Assembly: GCA_964343805.1 (NCBI GenBank)
Contig: CAYFLR010000003.1
Location: 62,001-126,000, forward strand
DNA length: 64,000 nt
Direction: 5' to 3'
Source of the DNA: CAYFLR01 sp964343805
GTDB lineage: Bacteria; Bdellovibrionota_B; Oligoflexia; CAYFLR01
This document shows, in pieces, positions 1 through 8,122 of this stretch. The notes beneath the pieces are model-generated. The model was not told where the DNA came from and did not search any database. It saw only the letters and a list, made by a program, of their open reading frames with translations. The translations under genes and the position numbers were made by a program. Every line of letters starts with the position of its first letter. Positions within the stretch are counted from its first letter, which is position 1.

Positions 1-8
1 CTCAGAAG

Positions 9-956
9 ATGTGGGATGATCCTGACTTGATTCCTCCACCGATGAAGAAAGATTTACGAGTGCTGCGCTGTGGTTTTTGCTCTGAAACCAATGGGATGTG
101 TAACTCTCTTCGGATCATCCTTCCTCAAATTCAAATACTTCATAAGTATCAGTCATTCGATAAGGTGAATGTTGCTATTAAAACTAATGAGCGGATCACC
201 TATTATCCAGAAATTGAATTTCAAAGAGCTTTAATGTTTCTCGTCAACATGAGCTTTTTAAATTATTGCACGGTGACTCGCAATATTGGCCCTTACTTGG
301 AAGGTGCAACAGCTCTTATGTCTCCCATGGATATTGCTAAATTGCTGGTCTCCAATGTTTTAGCTAAAACACAAGGGGATATGAAGGCGGCCAAGCAAGT
401 ACTGGTCTACCTTTCTAGTTTGGTGGATATCACCACTCATAATAAGCTCGATCGTTTGGCTCAATTGACTAAGTCGGATGTCATTAGTAATGCCATGGTT
501 AATTTTGCATTGCCTTTTCGCTATATATTTACCCTCCTTCCTCATGAGAATGTCTCTTCAATAACAGTTGAAGAGTATATGGAAGAAGACCTGCAATTAG
601 AGCGATATGCGACCTTGCTTACCACTTCTGACGAAGTGAGCAATGATCAACATGATGAACTTCTGCTTATGCTCAAAGAGTTAAAAAAAGAGGATGAGCG
701 ACCCATCGAAGAGTTTTGCACTGATATGGATGTGTTCTATAAACATGTAGAGCAACATTTTAAGGATGAAGAAGTTCTATTCAAACCAGGCGATGAAGCT
801 ACCGCCCATATAGCACAGCATAAGCATTTTTTACTCACCGTTCAAAATTCTATTTCTGACCTACGAAAAGGTGGCAAACTCACTCAAAAAGAACTCGTTC
901 TTTACTGCACCTCCTGGTTATTCGAGCACCTAATCGGAATGGATCAATTTATTTAA
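9..956 (+). CDS. Hemerythrin-domain protein, possibly 5'-partial
   Basis: The last 100 residues form a bacteriohemerythrin domain, a four-helix bundle with a non-haem di-iron site that binds O2 or senses redox or iron. All ligand positions are visible: H215, H246/H250 with E254 (HxxxE), H267/H271 (HxxxH) and H307/D312 (HxxxxD, in FEHLIGMD). The first 200 residues are mostly helical, contain Cys pairs near residues 21-31 (CGFC, then C31) and match nothing I recognise. No stop codon lies upstream in frame before the window edge and there is no convincing ribosome binding site at this ATG, so the true start may be outside the window. The gene converges on pgl with an 8-nt overlap. Hemerythrin domain: confident. 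Overall role: unknown. Confidence 0.75.
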   Translation: MWDDPDLIPPPMKKDLRVLRCGFCSETNGMCNSLRIILPQIQILHKYQSFDKVNVAIKTNERITYYPEIEFQRALMFLVNMSFLNYCTVTRNIGPYLEGATALMSPMDIAKLLVSNVLAKTQGDMKAAKQVLVYLSSLVDITTHNKLDRLAQLTKSDVISNAMVNFALPFRYIFTLLPHENVSSITVEEYMEEDLQLERYATLLTTSDEVSNDQHDELLLMLKELKKEDERPIEEFCTDMDVFYKHVEQHFKDEEVLFKPGDEATAHIAQHKHFLLTVQNSISDLRKGGKLTQKELVLYCTSWLFEHLIGMDQFI

Positions 957-1680
957 TATCCCTGGCTGCTTTTTTATCTAGACACCACTCAACGGGATGA
1001 GGGTGCTCAAAAAGGTAATTGGCGGGGTATTTTTTTGCCCTTTTATTTTCATTGAAAATCTCACCTAATGGTGCGGCTTTAGCATCCCCCGTGATAAAGA
1101 GGGTGATTCTTCGAGCTGCTAAAATCGTGGCCATGCTAAGAGAAATTCTATCTTGACCCGATTCAGGATGATGAGCATGGACGGTAGTTTCCTTTGTAGA
1201 AGGATCCCATTCATTTGGAAACAAAGAGGCTACGTGGCCATCAGCTCCCATACCTAGAAGAACCCAGTCAAAAACCGGTAGACCTTCATGGGTAGGAACC
1301 ATTTCCTTTAGCTGGGCTGTATAGGTTTCAGCATCTTCTGGTGGTGAGTTTTGCTTTAAAATGGGATGAATGTACCTGGAATCAAGTTTCAAAGGATCGA
1401 TAAATCTTTCTTTGGCTTGACGATAATTACTCTCTTTGTGGGTGGAGGCGACCCATCTTTCATCACCCCACCAATAGTGAATAGGTTTATTTATAAGCTC
1501 TTTCTCTTGAGCTAGAAGATCGTAAACTGCGTTGGGAGTCGACCCACCTGAAAGCGCGATATGAATCTCGGTTTGAGGAGCATAGGGGGGCTGCTTTAGG
1601 ATTTCTTTGGTGGCGTATTGGGCGAGTTCTGAACCATTTTCAAAAACATTTAAATTGTTAGATGGGAAGAGGCGATTCAT
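949..1680 (-). CDS. pgl: 6-phosphogluconolactonase (Pgl/DevB)
   Basis: Hydrolyses 6-phosphoglucono-1,5-lactone to 6-phosphogluconate, the second step of the oxidative pentose phosphate pathway, in the cytoplasm. The 243-residue length is usual for the DevB family. Visible family motifs are ALSGGSTP (42-49, phosphate binding), WWGDERWV (70-77) and GMGADGHVASLFP (143-155). Its ATG overlaps the stop codon of the upstream DUF547-containing gene by 4 nt (ATGA), so the two are translationally coupled. Neither zwf nor gnd is in the window. The identification is secure. Confidence 0.95.
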   Translation of the reverse strand: MNRLFPSNNLNVFENGSELAQYATKEILKQPPYAPQTEIHIALSGGSTPNAVYDLLAQEKELINKPIHYWWGDERWVASTHKESNYRQAKERFIDPLKLDSRYIHPILKQNSPPEDAETYTAQLKEMVPTHEGLPVFDWVLLGMGADGHVASLFPNEWDPSTKETTVHAHHPESGQDRISLSMATILAARRITLFITGDAKAAPLGEIFNENKRAKKYPANYLFEHPHPVEWCLDKKAARDIK

Positions 1681-2658
1681 TTTAGTTCCTTTAAATAACT
1701 CGTTATATTTTCTTTCGTGTTGAGTTGCCAGTTATAATGAAGCGAGGCTGAATAGTCTTGATAACTTTGAAATCGAGCCGGGGCGTATTTATGAATAAAA
1801 GTCAGGGGACCATTGCCGTTCTGTTGTTCAAAATCTTCACCAAACCAACTGAGCAGTTTGGTGACTTTTATAAGATCTCCACCAAATCCAAAGTAACCGG
1901 CTCCAATTTTGATGTGCATAGGGTTTCTGAAAGCATTCTGCACTGCCTCAGTTAATTGACTCTCTAGTTTTTCCGCCACATAAATCTTGTCACTCAGACT
2001 GGGGCAGGAAACGGAAGCGCAATTAATCACAAAATGAATGCGTGCTTCTGCAAGAGGGCGCAATATCTTATGTTCAATATGATCTAAGGAGTAGGGTGTT
2101 TTATTCACCTTAAACTTCTTATTTTTCCATCCAATATCCTTGAGTGATGCTATATCTGGCATGTGATCCACAACCTCTACCAAGGTAAAGAAGTTATAGG
2201 CATTGATCCAAAAAGCCAGTTTTTTGCTTCGTTCCTTTGGCGGGAGAGTGGTGTTTAGTTTTTTACTTTGCTCGCTAATTAATTTTTTTAAAGAGGTGTT
2301 TTTATACAATTTCTGGTAGTCAACTGAGCTATGAGTATAACTTCCGTCTTGCCCGGTATATTCCACAGGGGTTACCACCTTGGTTAAAATCTGCTGATAA
2401 TTTTGCCAAATAGAGTCATCCGCTTTCAGGTTTGGAGCCATAAAAAGTCCTATAGTTATTATTCCTACGAGTAGAGAAGCTAGCTTTTTTTCGCCGCGCC
2501 GCCAACCATGAAATTTTTTCAAAAAGTCGAGCACCTTTTGGGGGGCATGGTTTTTCTTCCAGTTGCCTGCCACATACTTATTGGTTTCGGCCAAAGTAGG
2601 ATAAATATGAATGGTTCCTAATATCTTATTGAGTCCAAAGCCATGCTTCATGGCAGCC
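1677..2658 (-). CDS. Distal part of a fusion: flavoprotein disulfide reductase C-terminus, membrane segment, DUF547 domain
   Basis: This is the part of the gene that lies downstream of the 10-N gap. The first 55 codons encode the dimerisation end of a class-I pyridine nucleotide-disulfide reductase (KHGFGLNKILGTIHIYPT, then NKYVAGNWKK), continuing the protein at 2669-4599. The frame then runs without a stop into a basic plus hydrophobic stretch (KKLASLLVGIITIGLFMAP) and a full DUF547 domain of about 230 residues (WINAYN, HFVINCASVSCPSL). No in-frame ATG, GTG or TTG lies just before the hydrophobic stretch, so a separate DUF547 gene is not evident. DUF547 has no established activity. The most economical reading is one polypeptide whose DUF547 domain lies beyond a membrane helix. 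Coupled to pgl by a 4-nt overlap. Confidence 0.75.
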
Positions 2659-2668
2659 NNNNNNNNNN
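2659..2668. other. Scaffold gap (10 N) inside the flavoprotein fusion gene
   Basis: Ten Ns of nominal size. Homologous reductases have about 15 residues between the flanking protein segments (DTILGT before, AMKHGFG after), so about 45-50 bp are probably missing and the apparent frame change across the gap is an artefact. Confidence 0.9.
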
Positions 2669-4599
2669 GTTGTGCCTAAGATAGTATCTTTGCCAGGCAC
2701 CGTAAGAACTTTTATAATTCCATGATCTTCACTATCTGCTATGGCTCGATCGAGATCATCAATGCCATAAGTTGTCACTTCATAATCAATGTTAGCTGCT
2801 TTTGCTTCGGCTTCATTGAGTCCCACTTGAGCCACTTCAGGATCTGTAAAAGTGCAACGAGGAATGACTCGATAGTCCACTTTAAAAGATTTTATCGGGC
2901 TAAAAAGAGCATTCACTGCGGCATACCATGCTTGGTGAGCTGCGGTATGAGTGAATTGAAAAGGTCCTACCACATCTCCGACCACGTAGATGTTTGGAAA
3001 GTTGGTGCGTAAAAATTGATCGGCTTCCACTGTTTTTCGCTCGGTGAGTCTGACTCCCAGTTCTTCTAGTCCAAAACCACTGACATTAGCTTGTCTTCCT
3101 GATGCAATCAGAACTTGATCAAACTCGACTTTAACAACTTCTCCCTCTTTTTCACACTTTAGAAATTGACGATCTCCTTCTTTAAAGAACTCATTGGCAT
3201 TGTGTTTTATTAATACTTGAATTCCCTCTTTTTCAAATTGTTCTCTCACCATTTGAGAAGCTTCTTCTTCATCTCTAGCCAGTATTTTTGCTTCTCGATC
3301 CACTAAGGTGACCTTCGTGCCCAACCGAGAAAAGGCTTGGGCTAATTCACAACCAATGGGGCCTCCACCTAATACCAGTAACTTTTTTGGCTGTTCTCGG
3401 AGATTCCAAATGGTATCTGAAGTGAGATAATCAATCTGATCTATTCCTTTAATGGGAGGCACAAAAGGACGTGCGCCAGTGGCAATAACTATATTTTTTG
3501 TTGTGAGAATTTCTCCATTCACTTCCACTTCGTAGGGAGATAAAATTTTCGCTGCCCCGGTATAACACTCCACTCCTAACTTGGTATATCTTTCGATAGA
3601 ATCGTGAGGTTCTATTTTTTTGATCACCTTTTGCACTCGTTCCATTACCTTTGCAAAATCAAAATCCACTTTAGCCTCATTAAAACCAAACTCTTTGGCT
3701 CTTTTAATATAAGAGGCAATTTTGGCTGATCTGATGAGAGCTTTGCTGGGAACACAACCTGTATTGAGACAGTCTCCTCCCATTTGGTGTTTTTCAATGA
3801 GCGCCACTTTTGCTTTAACTGCAGCAGCTATGTAGGCACTCACTAAACCTCCTGAACCAGCGCCGATCACCACCATATTATAGTCAAATGAGCCAGGCTT
3901 TTTAAAAGGTTTCATAACTTGGCGAGCTTTCAAGAATTGAATGATATTTTTGGCCAGGAGAGGGAAAATACCGAGTAATATAAAGGCAAACATGAGTTTA
4001 AATGAGAGCAATCCCTGCAAGGAAGTGATAGTGGCTAATTGAGTTCCAGCATTCACATAGACAATGGTTCCAGCGAGCATTCCCAGTTGACTCACCCAAA
4101 AAAAGGTGCGGGCTTTAATGGGGGTTAAACCCATCAGCAGGTTGATAGCGAAAAAGGGGAAGAGCGGAATGAGTCTTAAAGTAAAAAGATAAAAAGCTCC
4201 TTCTTTTTTAATCCCCTCATTAATAGTGGAGAGCTTGCTGCCAAAACGATTTTGCACACCATTATAAAAAAGATAGCGGGCCGCTAGAAAAGCGAGAGTT
4301 GCTCCGATAGTGCTTGCAAATGAAACGGTGATCGTTCCCCAGAAAAGACCAAAAATTGCTCCTCCGGCCAGAGTAAGAATAGCTGCCCCAGGCAGAGACA
4401 GAGCAGTGGTAAAGATATAAATCACCATATAACTCAAAATGGTCACTAAGGGATGAGCTTGGTAGGTTGACTGAAGGCTGGAGTACTTACTTTTCAAAAA
4501 ATCCAAAGTGAGAAAACGATCCCCTCCGAAATAAAAGAATAGAATGACCGTAAGTAAAACGATGAGTATAAGGCCTATCTTGGGTAATGCTTTTTTCAT
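2669..4599 (-). CDS. Proximal part of a fusion: TVP38/VTT membrane domain plus Lpd/MerA-like flavoprotein
   Basis: The N-terminal helix and VTT (TVP38/TMEM64, DedA-like) membrane domain cover residues about 1-220, with the family stretch SLPGAAILTLAGG near 68. A soluble NAD(P)H-dependent flavoprotein follows: FAD Rossmann motif GAGSGG (246-251), redox-active disulfide C277/C282 in GGDCLNTGCVPSK, an ATGARP motif, NADH Rossmann motif GGGPIG, and the FAD site near VGDVVG. The VTT-reductase fusion is a known architecture annotated as mercuric reductase or dihydrolipoyl dehydrogenase-like; real substrates are unproven. The Cys pair MerA uses for Hg is not visible at the extreme C-terminus, which argues against Hg reduction. 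The protein continues after the gap as 1677-2658. Confidence 0.85.
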
Positions 4600-4723
4600 A
4601 AACAGATCCTTTGGGGCTGGATTTTTGTCCGTTATCTCCTCTGTAATGGTTTACGAAGGAGATATGGAAATGTTACACTTTTTTTTTAATTTGCTGAAAT
4701 GAAACCTTGATTTAGGATATTAG

Positions 4724-5020
4724 ATGGAGGGAGATTATCAAAATGAAGAGGTGGTAGTGGTTCCCATTGATGGAACTTTGGATTTGCATAATTACCGCCC
4801 CAAAGAGGTCAAAGATCTCGTTCCAGATTACTTAGAAGAGTGTCAGGCTCAGGGAATTTACCAGGTGAGAATTGTACATGGCAAAGGAACTGGAACATTA
4901 AGACGTACGGTCCACAGTATTCTTTCCAAATTAAGTATAGTTTCTTCCTTTCGAATCGCCGGTGAAGAGGGGGGAGGATGGGGGGCTACCTATGTTGAAT
5001 TGCATAAAGCAATGAAATAG
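4724..5020 (+). CDS. Small Smr-domain protein
   Basis: A 98-residue stand-alone Smr domain (the C-terminal domain of MutS2). Diagnostic motifs are LDLHNYRPKEV (about 20-30) and HGKGTGTLR (about 55-63), with a Gly-rich end (EEGGGWGAT). Smr domains are nicking nucleases or nucleic-acid-binding modules acting on branched DNA or, in some proteins, on RNA in stalled ribosomes. The LDLH and HGKGTG residues needed for cleavage in characterised members are present. The gene is divergent from the flavoprotein fusion and upstream of the ATP sulfurylase gene, without obvious functional linkage. Confidence 0.85.
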   Translation: MEGDYQNEEVVVVPIDGTLDLHNYRPKEVKDLVPDYLEECQAQGIYQVRIVHGKGTGTLRRTVHSILSKLSIVSSFRIAGEEGGGWGATYVELHKAMK

Positions 5021-5041
5021 GGGCTCAACCTCCGAAATCAC

Positions 5042-5070
5042 TTGACGAACGCATTTTAATTTTCAATCAT
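5042..5070 (+). promoter_or_regulatory. Candidate sigma70 promoter for ATP sulfurylase
   Basis: TTGACG (-35, 5 of 6), a 17-nt spacer and AATCAT (weak -10), about 80 nt upstream of the favoured start codon at 5153. Recognised by eye only. Confidence 0.4.
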
Positions 5071-5152
5071 AGTCCTTACTTTTTAGGTGATTTCAGTTAA
5101 CCTTAGAAAAAGCCCACCACAGGTACGTGAGATTGGGCAGATGGGAGACGTT

Positions 5153-6331
5153 ATGATAAAACCTCATGGTTCTGATGCTCTAAACCCTTTATATGTTGCA
5201 GATGACAACAAAAGAAATGAACTTCTCAAGGAAGCGGAAGGCCTTCCCTCAATTGTTGTATCATCAGCTGCTGCTGCTAACGCTGTTATGCTAGGTTGCG
5301 GTTACTTTAACCCTTTAACTGGTTATATGAACCTAAAAGAGTCTTTGAGTGTTGCTGAAGATATGAAGTTAGACAATGGTCTTTTTTGGCCAGTACCTAT
5401 CGTTAATATGGTAAAAGATCCTTCCCCTATTGAAGGTAAAAGCAGAATAGCTTTACGTGACCCTAATGTTGATGGAAGCCCTATTTTAGCAGTGATGGAT
5501 GTTAAAGCCATTGAAGAAGTTGCTGAAGACAAAATGAAGCTGATGACTGAAAAGGTTTTCGGTACATTAGATATGGAACACCCCGGAGTAAAGGCCTTTA
5601 ATACTGTTGGTAATCACATGATTTCTGGTGATATCCAGGTTCTCAACTATTCTTACTTTGATAAAGAGTTTGCTGGTACTTTCCGTACAGCTACAGAAAT
5701 TCGCGAAATGATTGAAAAGAATGGCTGGAAAAAGGTTGTGGCCTTCCAAACTCGTAACCCCATGCATCTTGCCCATGAAGAGCTGGTTCGTATGGCCATG
5801 AAAGAATACAATGCAGATGGTGCTGTGATTCATATGCTGCTTGGTAAGCTTAAAGCCGGTGATATTCCTGCAGACGTTCGTGATGCAGCTATTCGTGCTA
5901 TGGTGGATAACTACTTTGAGAAAAATACCTGTGAAGTAACCGGTTACGGTTTTGATATGCTCTATGCCGGTCCTCGTGAAGCTCTTTTACATGCTGTCTT
6001 CAGACAAAACATGGGTACATCTGTTCTTATTACAGGTCGTGACCATGCGGGTGTTGGTGACTATTATGGTCCTTTCGAAGCTCAAGAGATCTTTGACAAG
6101 ATTCCTAAAGATGCCATGGAAATCGAAATTTTCAGAGGCGACTGGACAGTATGGTGCTACAAGTGTGATAAAATTGTCATGATGAGAGATTGTCCTCATG
6201 GTAAAGAGGATCGTCTTCTTCTCTCTGGTACTAAAGTTCGTGAAATGCTTGGAAACGGCCAAAAGCCACCCAAAGAATTCTCACGTCCAGAGGTTGCTGA
6301 CATTCTAATTAATTACTATCAGTCTCTATAA
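5153..6331 (+). CDS. sat: ATP sulfurylase (sulfate adenylyltransferase)
   Basis: Catalyses ATP + sulfate to APS + pyrophosphate (or the reverse) in the cytoplasm. Motifs are QTRNPMHLAHE (the HxxH ATP site), GRDHAGVGDYYG, and a Cys-rich Zn-site segment (CYKCDK and RDCPHGKED) as in the monomeric/homo-oligomeric Sat type rather than the CysDN heterodimer. The start at 5153 is preferred: the frame can open earlier at GTG 5087, but a GGGAG sequence lies 5 nt before the ATG at 5153 and the protein then begins MIKPHGSDALNPLYV, as usual for the family. No APS reductase or APS kinase is adjacent, so assimilation versus dissimilation cannot be decided. A clear terminator follows. Confidence 0.95.
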   Translation: MIKPHGSDALNPLYVADDNKRNELLKEAEGLPSIVVSSAAAANAVMLGCGYFNPLTGYMNLKESLSVAEDMKLDNGLFWPVPIVNMVKDPSPIEGKSRIALRDPNVDGSPILAVMDVKAIEEVAEDKMKLMTEKVFGTLDMEHPGVKAFNTVGNHMISGDIQVLNYSYFDKEFAGTFRTATEIREMIEKNGWKKVVAFQTRNPMHLAHEELVRMAMKEYNADGAVIHMLLGKLKAGDIPADVRDAAIRAMVDNYFEKNTCEVTGYGFDMLYAGPREALLHAVFRQNMGTSVLITGRDHAGVGDYYGPFEAQEIFDKIPKDAMEIEIFRGDWTVWCYKCDKIVMMRDCPHGKEDRLLLSGTKVREMLGNGQKPPKEFSRPEVADILINYYQSL

Positions 6332-6357
6332 ACTGATTGGTTTTAGTTGATTTAAAG

Positions 6358-6393
6358 AAGCGGAGAGCCCATCAGGTTCTCCGCTTTTTTTTT
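6358..6393 (+). terminator. Rho-independent terminator of sat
   Basis: Perfect 9-bp stem AAGCGGAGA/TCTCCGCTT with an 11-nt loop, followed directly by a run of Ts (6385-6393). It ends the sat transcript 27 nt after the stop codon. Confidence 0.9.
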
Positions 6394-6407
6394 AGGATTA
6401 ATTGGTA

Positions 6408-7412
6408 ATGAAAAACTCAATTATAGGCTGTTTGCTGACTTTGCTTCTCATCACATGCAGTGATAAAGAACCAGCTCCTAAGGTGCAGCGGACTTTAAGA
6501 AGTTTGGCAATTTTTTATGGCTATCCCTCCCTAGTCAACAGGGACTCTTTAGGAAAAGACTTAACCAAGGTGAGTCAATACTTCGCAAAGTACGATGTGG
6601 TAGTGTTTGGTGGGAGTATTGCTGATCCAACTCACAGCCAACATGAAAATGTGAAGACCATTGTTTCCTCCACTCAAGGAACCACTGAAGTTTTCGGATA
6701 TATTCCTTTAGGAAACAATGATTCCCTTTCTATTGAAACACTGAAAGAGAGAGTCGATCAGTGGAAGACCATGAAAGGATTGAAAGGTATTTTTGTCGAT
6801 ACGGTGGGTTTTGATTATTGGGATGATGATGCGGAGATGCGCAGTCGGCAAAATGAAATTTTTACCTATATTCATTCTCTAAGTTTGAAGGTATTTGCCA
6901 ATGGCTGGGATCCTGATGATCTATTTACCCACCTGCCTAAAAATCCAACTGTGTTAGGCAGTGGAGATTATTACCTCTATGAGAGTTATATTTTTTCCAA
7001 AAGTAGCGAAGAGAGTTTTGAAAACTACCGTAACAAGATCAAAAAAATCCAAGCTGCTTTGGAAAGTACTGGAGTGCAGACCTTTGGCATAAACACCAAT
7101 GCCAATCTGTCTTCTGCCTTCAAACAAGAAGATTATGATTTCATGGCTATCTCTGCATTAGCAGATGGTTTATCAGGTATCGGTTATGCCACCAAACATT
7201 TCTCGGCAACGGGCGATGATCAAAATATTCTGCCCTACCGGACCATTAACACCACTTTTAAAGATGCCCTTGTCTCTGTTGAAATGGAAGATGATGTCAA
7301 TGAGGTGATAAAGGTGACTGTTGAGGGTAAATATTATGCCATTGATTATGGAGAAAAAAGCTTTGAAGAATATGATCCTTCTGCTGATTGGTGGAAGTGG
7401 TGGGAAGATTAA
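6408..7412 (+). CDS. Putative lipoprotein with GH114/TM1410-like barrel
   Basis: Starts at ATG 6408; an in-frame TTG six nt earlier is unlikely. A short signal sequence ends in LLITC, giving a non-ideal lipobox with Cys17. The body has the pattern of the GH114/TM1410-like TIM-barrel superfamily: a strand LAIFYGYPS, YDVVVFGG, EVFGYIPLG, then GLKGIFVDTVGFDYWDD, which carries the Asp-rich end typical of the active site, and VFANGWDP. That superfamily includes endo-alpha-1,4-polygalactosaminidases, which act on extracellular polysaccharide. The catalytic assignment is inferred from pattern only. The gene is between the sat terminator and a convergent methyltransferase. A polysaccharide-degrading or structural envelope role is plausible but unproven. 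Confidence 0.55.
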   Translation: MKNSIIGCLLTLLLITCSDKEPAPKVQRTLRSLAIFYGYPSLVNRDSLGKDLTKVSQYFAKYDVVVFGGSIADPTHSQHENVKTIVSSTQGTTEVFGYIPLGNNDSLSIETLKERVDQWKTMKGLKGIFVDTVGFDYWDDDAEMRSRQNEIFTYIHSLSLKVFANGWDPDDLFTHLPKNPTVLGSGDYYLYESYIFSKSSEESFENYRNKIKKIQAALESTGVQTFGINTNANLSSAFKQEDYDFMAISALADGLSGIGYATKHFSATGDDQNILPYRTINTTFKDALVSVEMEDDVNEVIKVTVEGKYYAIDYGEKSFEEYDPSADWWKWWED

Positions 7413-8064
7413 TTACTTAATGGCGTCCACGTAAACCGAGTCATGAGCATGACTTTCACGATCTAATTCTGCAGAAGGGGGAAAATTACTCTGTTGGTAT
7501 TTTTGACGGATCACTTGTGAGAAGCCTACTTCGGTTAGGATGGCGTTTAAAGTATCAAAATCATACATCCAGTGATGATGATAAAAACGATGGACGGCTC
7601 TCGACATAAAAGCCCCTCCATCAGTACGAACGAGCCAATACTTCTTTTTATCCTTTTTCAGTGTAGAGATCGATGATGGGTTTAAAAAACTCATGGTCTT
7701 TCTCAACATATTTACGTGCATAGGTTTCTAAGTCTGGGACTGAGATTCGTAGGTTTCCCCCTGGTTTGAGCACTCGATGAATTTCTTGTAGAAGCCTGGG
7801 TATCCGGTCCACATGGATATGCTCCAACATATGTTCGGTATGCACTCCATAAAAAGTGGCCTCGTTAAAGGGGAGCTTCCCGATGACATTAAGATAAATG
7901 TCTGCTTCTGATTTAAAGCGATCGGCATTGAGCCAACCTTTTCTAATATTTAAACCGCAGCCTAGATGGAGTTTAGGCTCTGGTTCAGTTTTTAAATAGC
8001 GGTTGACCACAAAGGGGCGAATTAAAGCTTTCAGTATAACCGCTTCACCATAGAGTAGTTTCAA
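7413..8064 (-). pseudogene. SAM-dependent methyltransferase, frameshifted
   Basis: Two overlapping frames together make one methyltransferase. The first (TTG start at 8064, stop at 7648) carries SAM motif I (LHLGCGLN), HMLEHI and the post-motif VLKPGGNLRISVPDLE. The second (readable to 7413) continues with HRFYHHHWMYDFDTLNAIL and a C-terminal VYVDAI, the usual end of this type-11 family. The reading frame must move +1 inside an A-rich stretch around 7650-7660. The TTG start is supported by a very strong AGGAGGTG six nt upstream, and that site is itself inside a hairpin (8070-8108). A homopolymer sequencing error is as likely as a genuine null mutation. Substrate unknown. Confidence 0.7.
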
Positions 8065-8069
8065 AAGAG

Positions 8070-8108
8070 CACCTCCTATTAAGTTTTTTTATTAACCTAA
8101 TGGAGGTG
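8070..8108 (-). promoter_or_regulatory. Hairpin that pairs with the methyltransferase ribosome binding site
   Basis: On the minus strand CACCTCC (8108-8102) is complementary to GGAGGTG (8076-8070), the Shine-Dalgarno sequence of the TTG-started methyltransferase. ATTA/TAAT extends the stem past one bulged base, and the loop is A-rich. The pairing would hide the ribosome binding site. No U-tract follows, so it is not a standard terminator. Confidence 0.55.
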
Positions 8109-8122
8109 AAGTTGCAATGGAA

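Noticed and set aside
2626..2658. C-terminal tail GCHEAWLWTQ apparently ending the flavoprotein
   Set aside because: It is read in the wrong frame after a mis-sized 10-N gap; the conserved C-terminus is in the other frame.
2669..4599. Mercuric reductase proper
   Set aside because: No NmerA domain or C-terminal Cys pair and no other mer genes nearby; the redox CxxxxC is shared by all class-I disulfide reductases.
6358..6393. sat 3' hairpin as an operator or sulfur-responsive element
   Set aside because: GC-rich stem plus T-run is an ordinary terminator.
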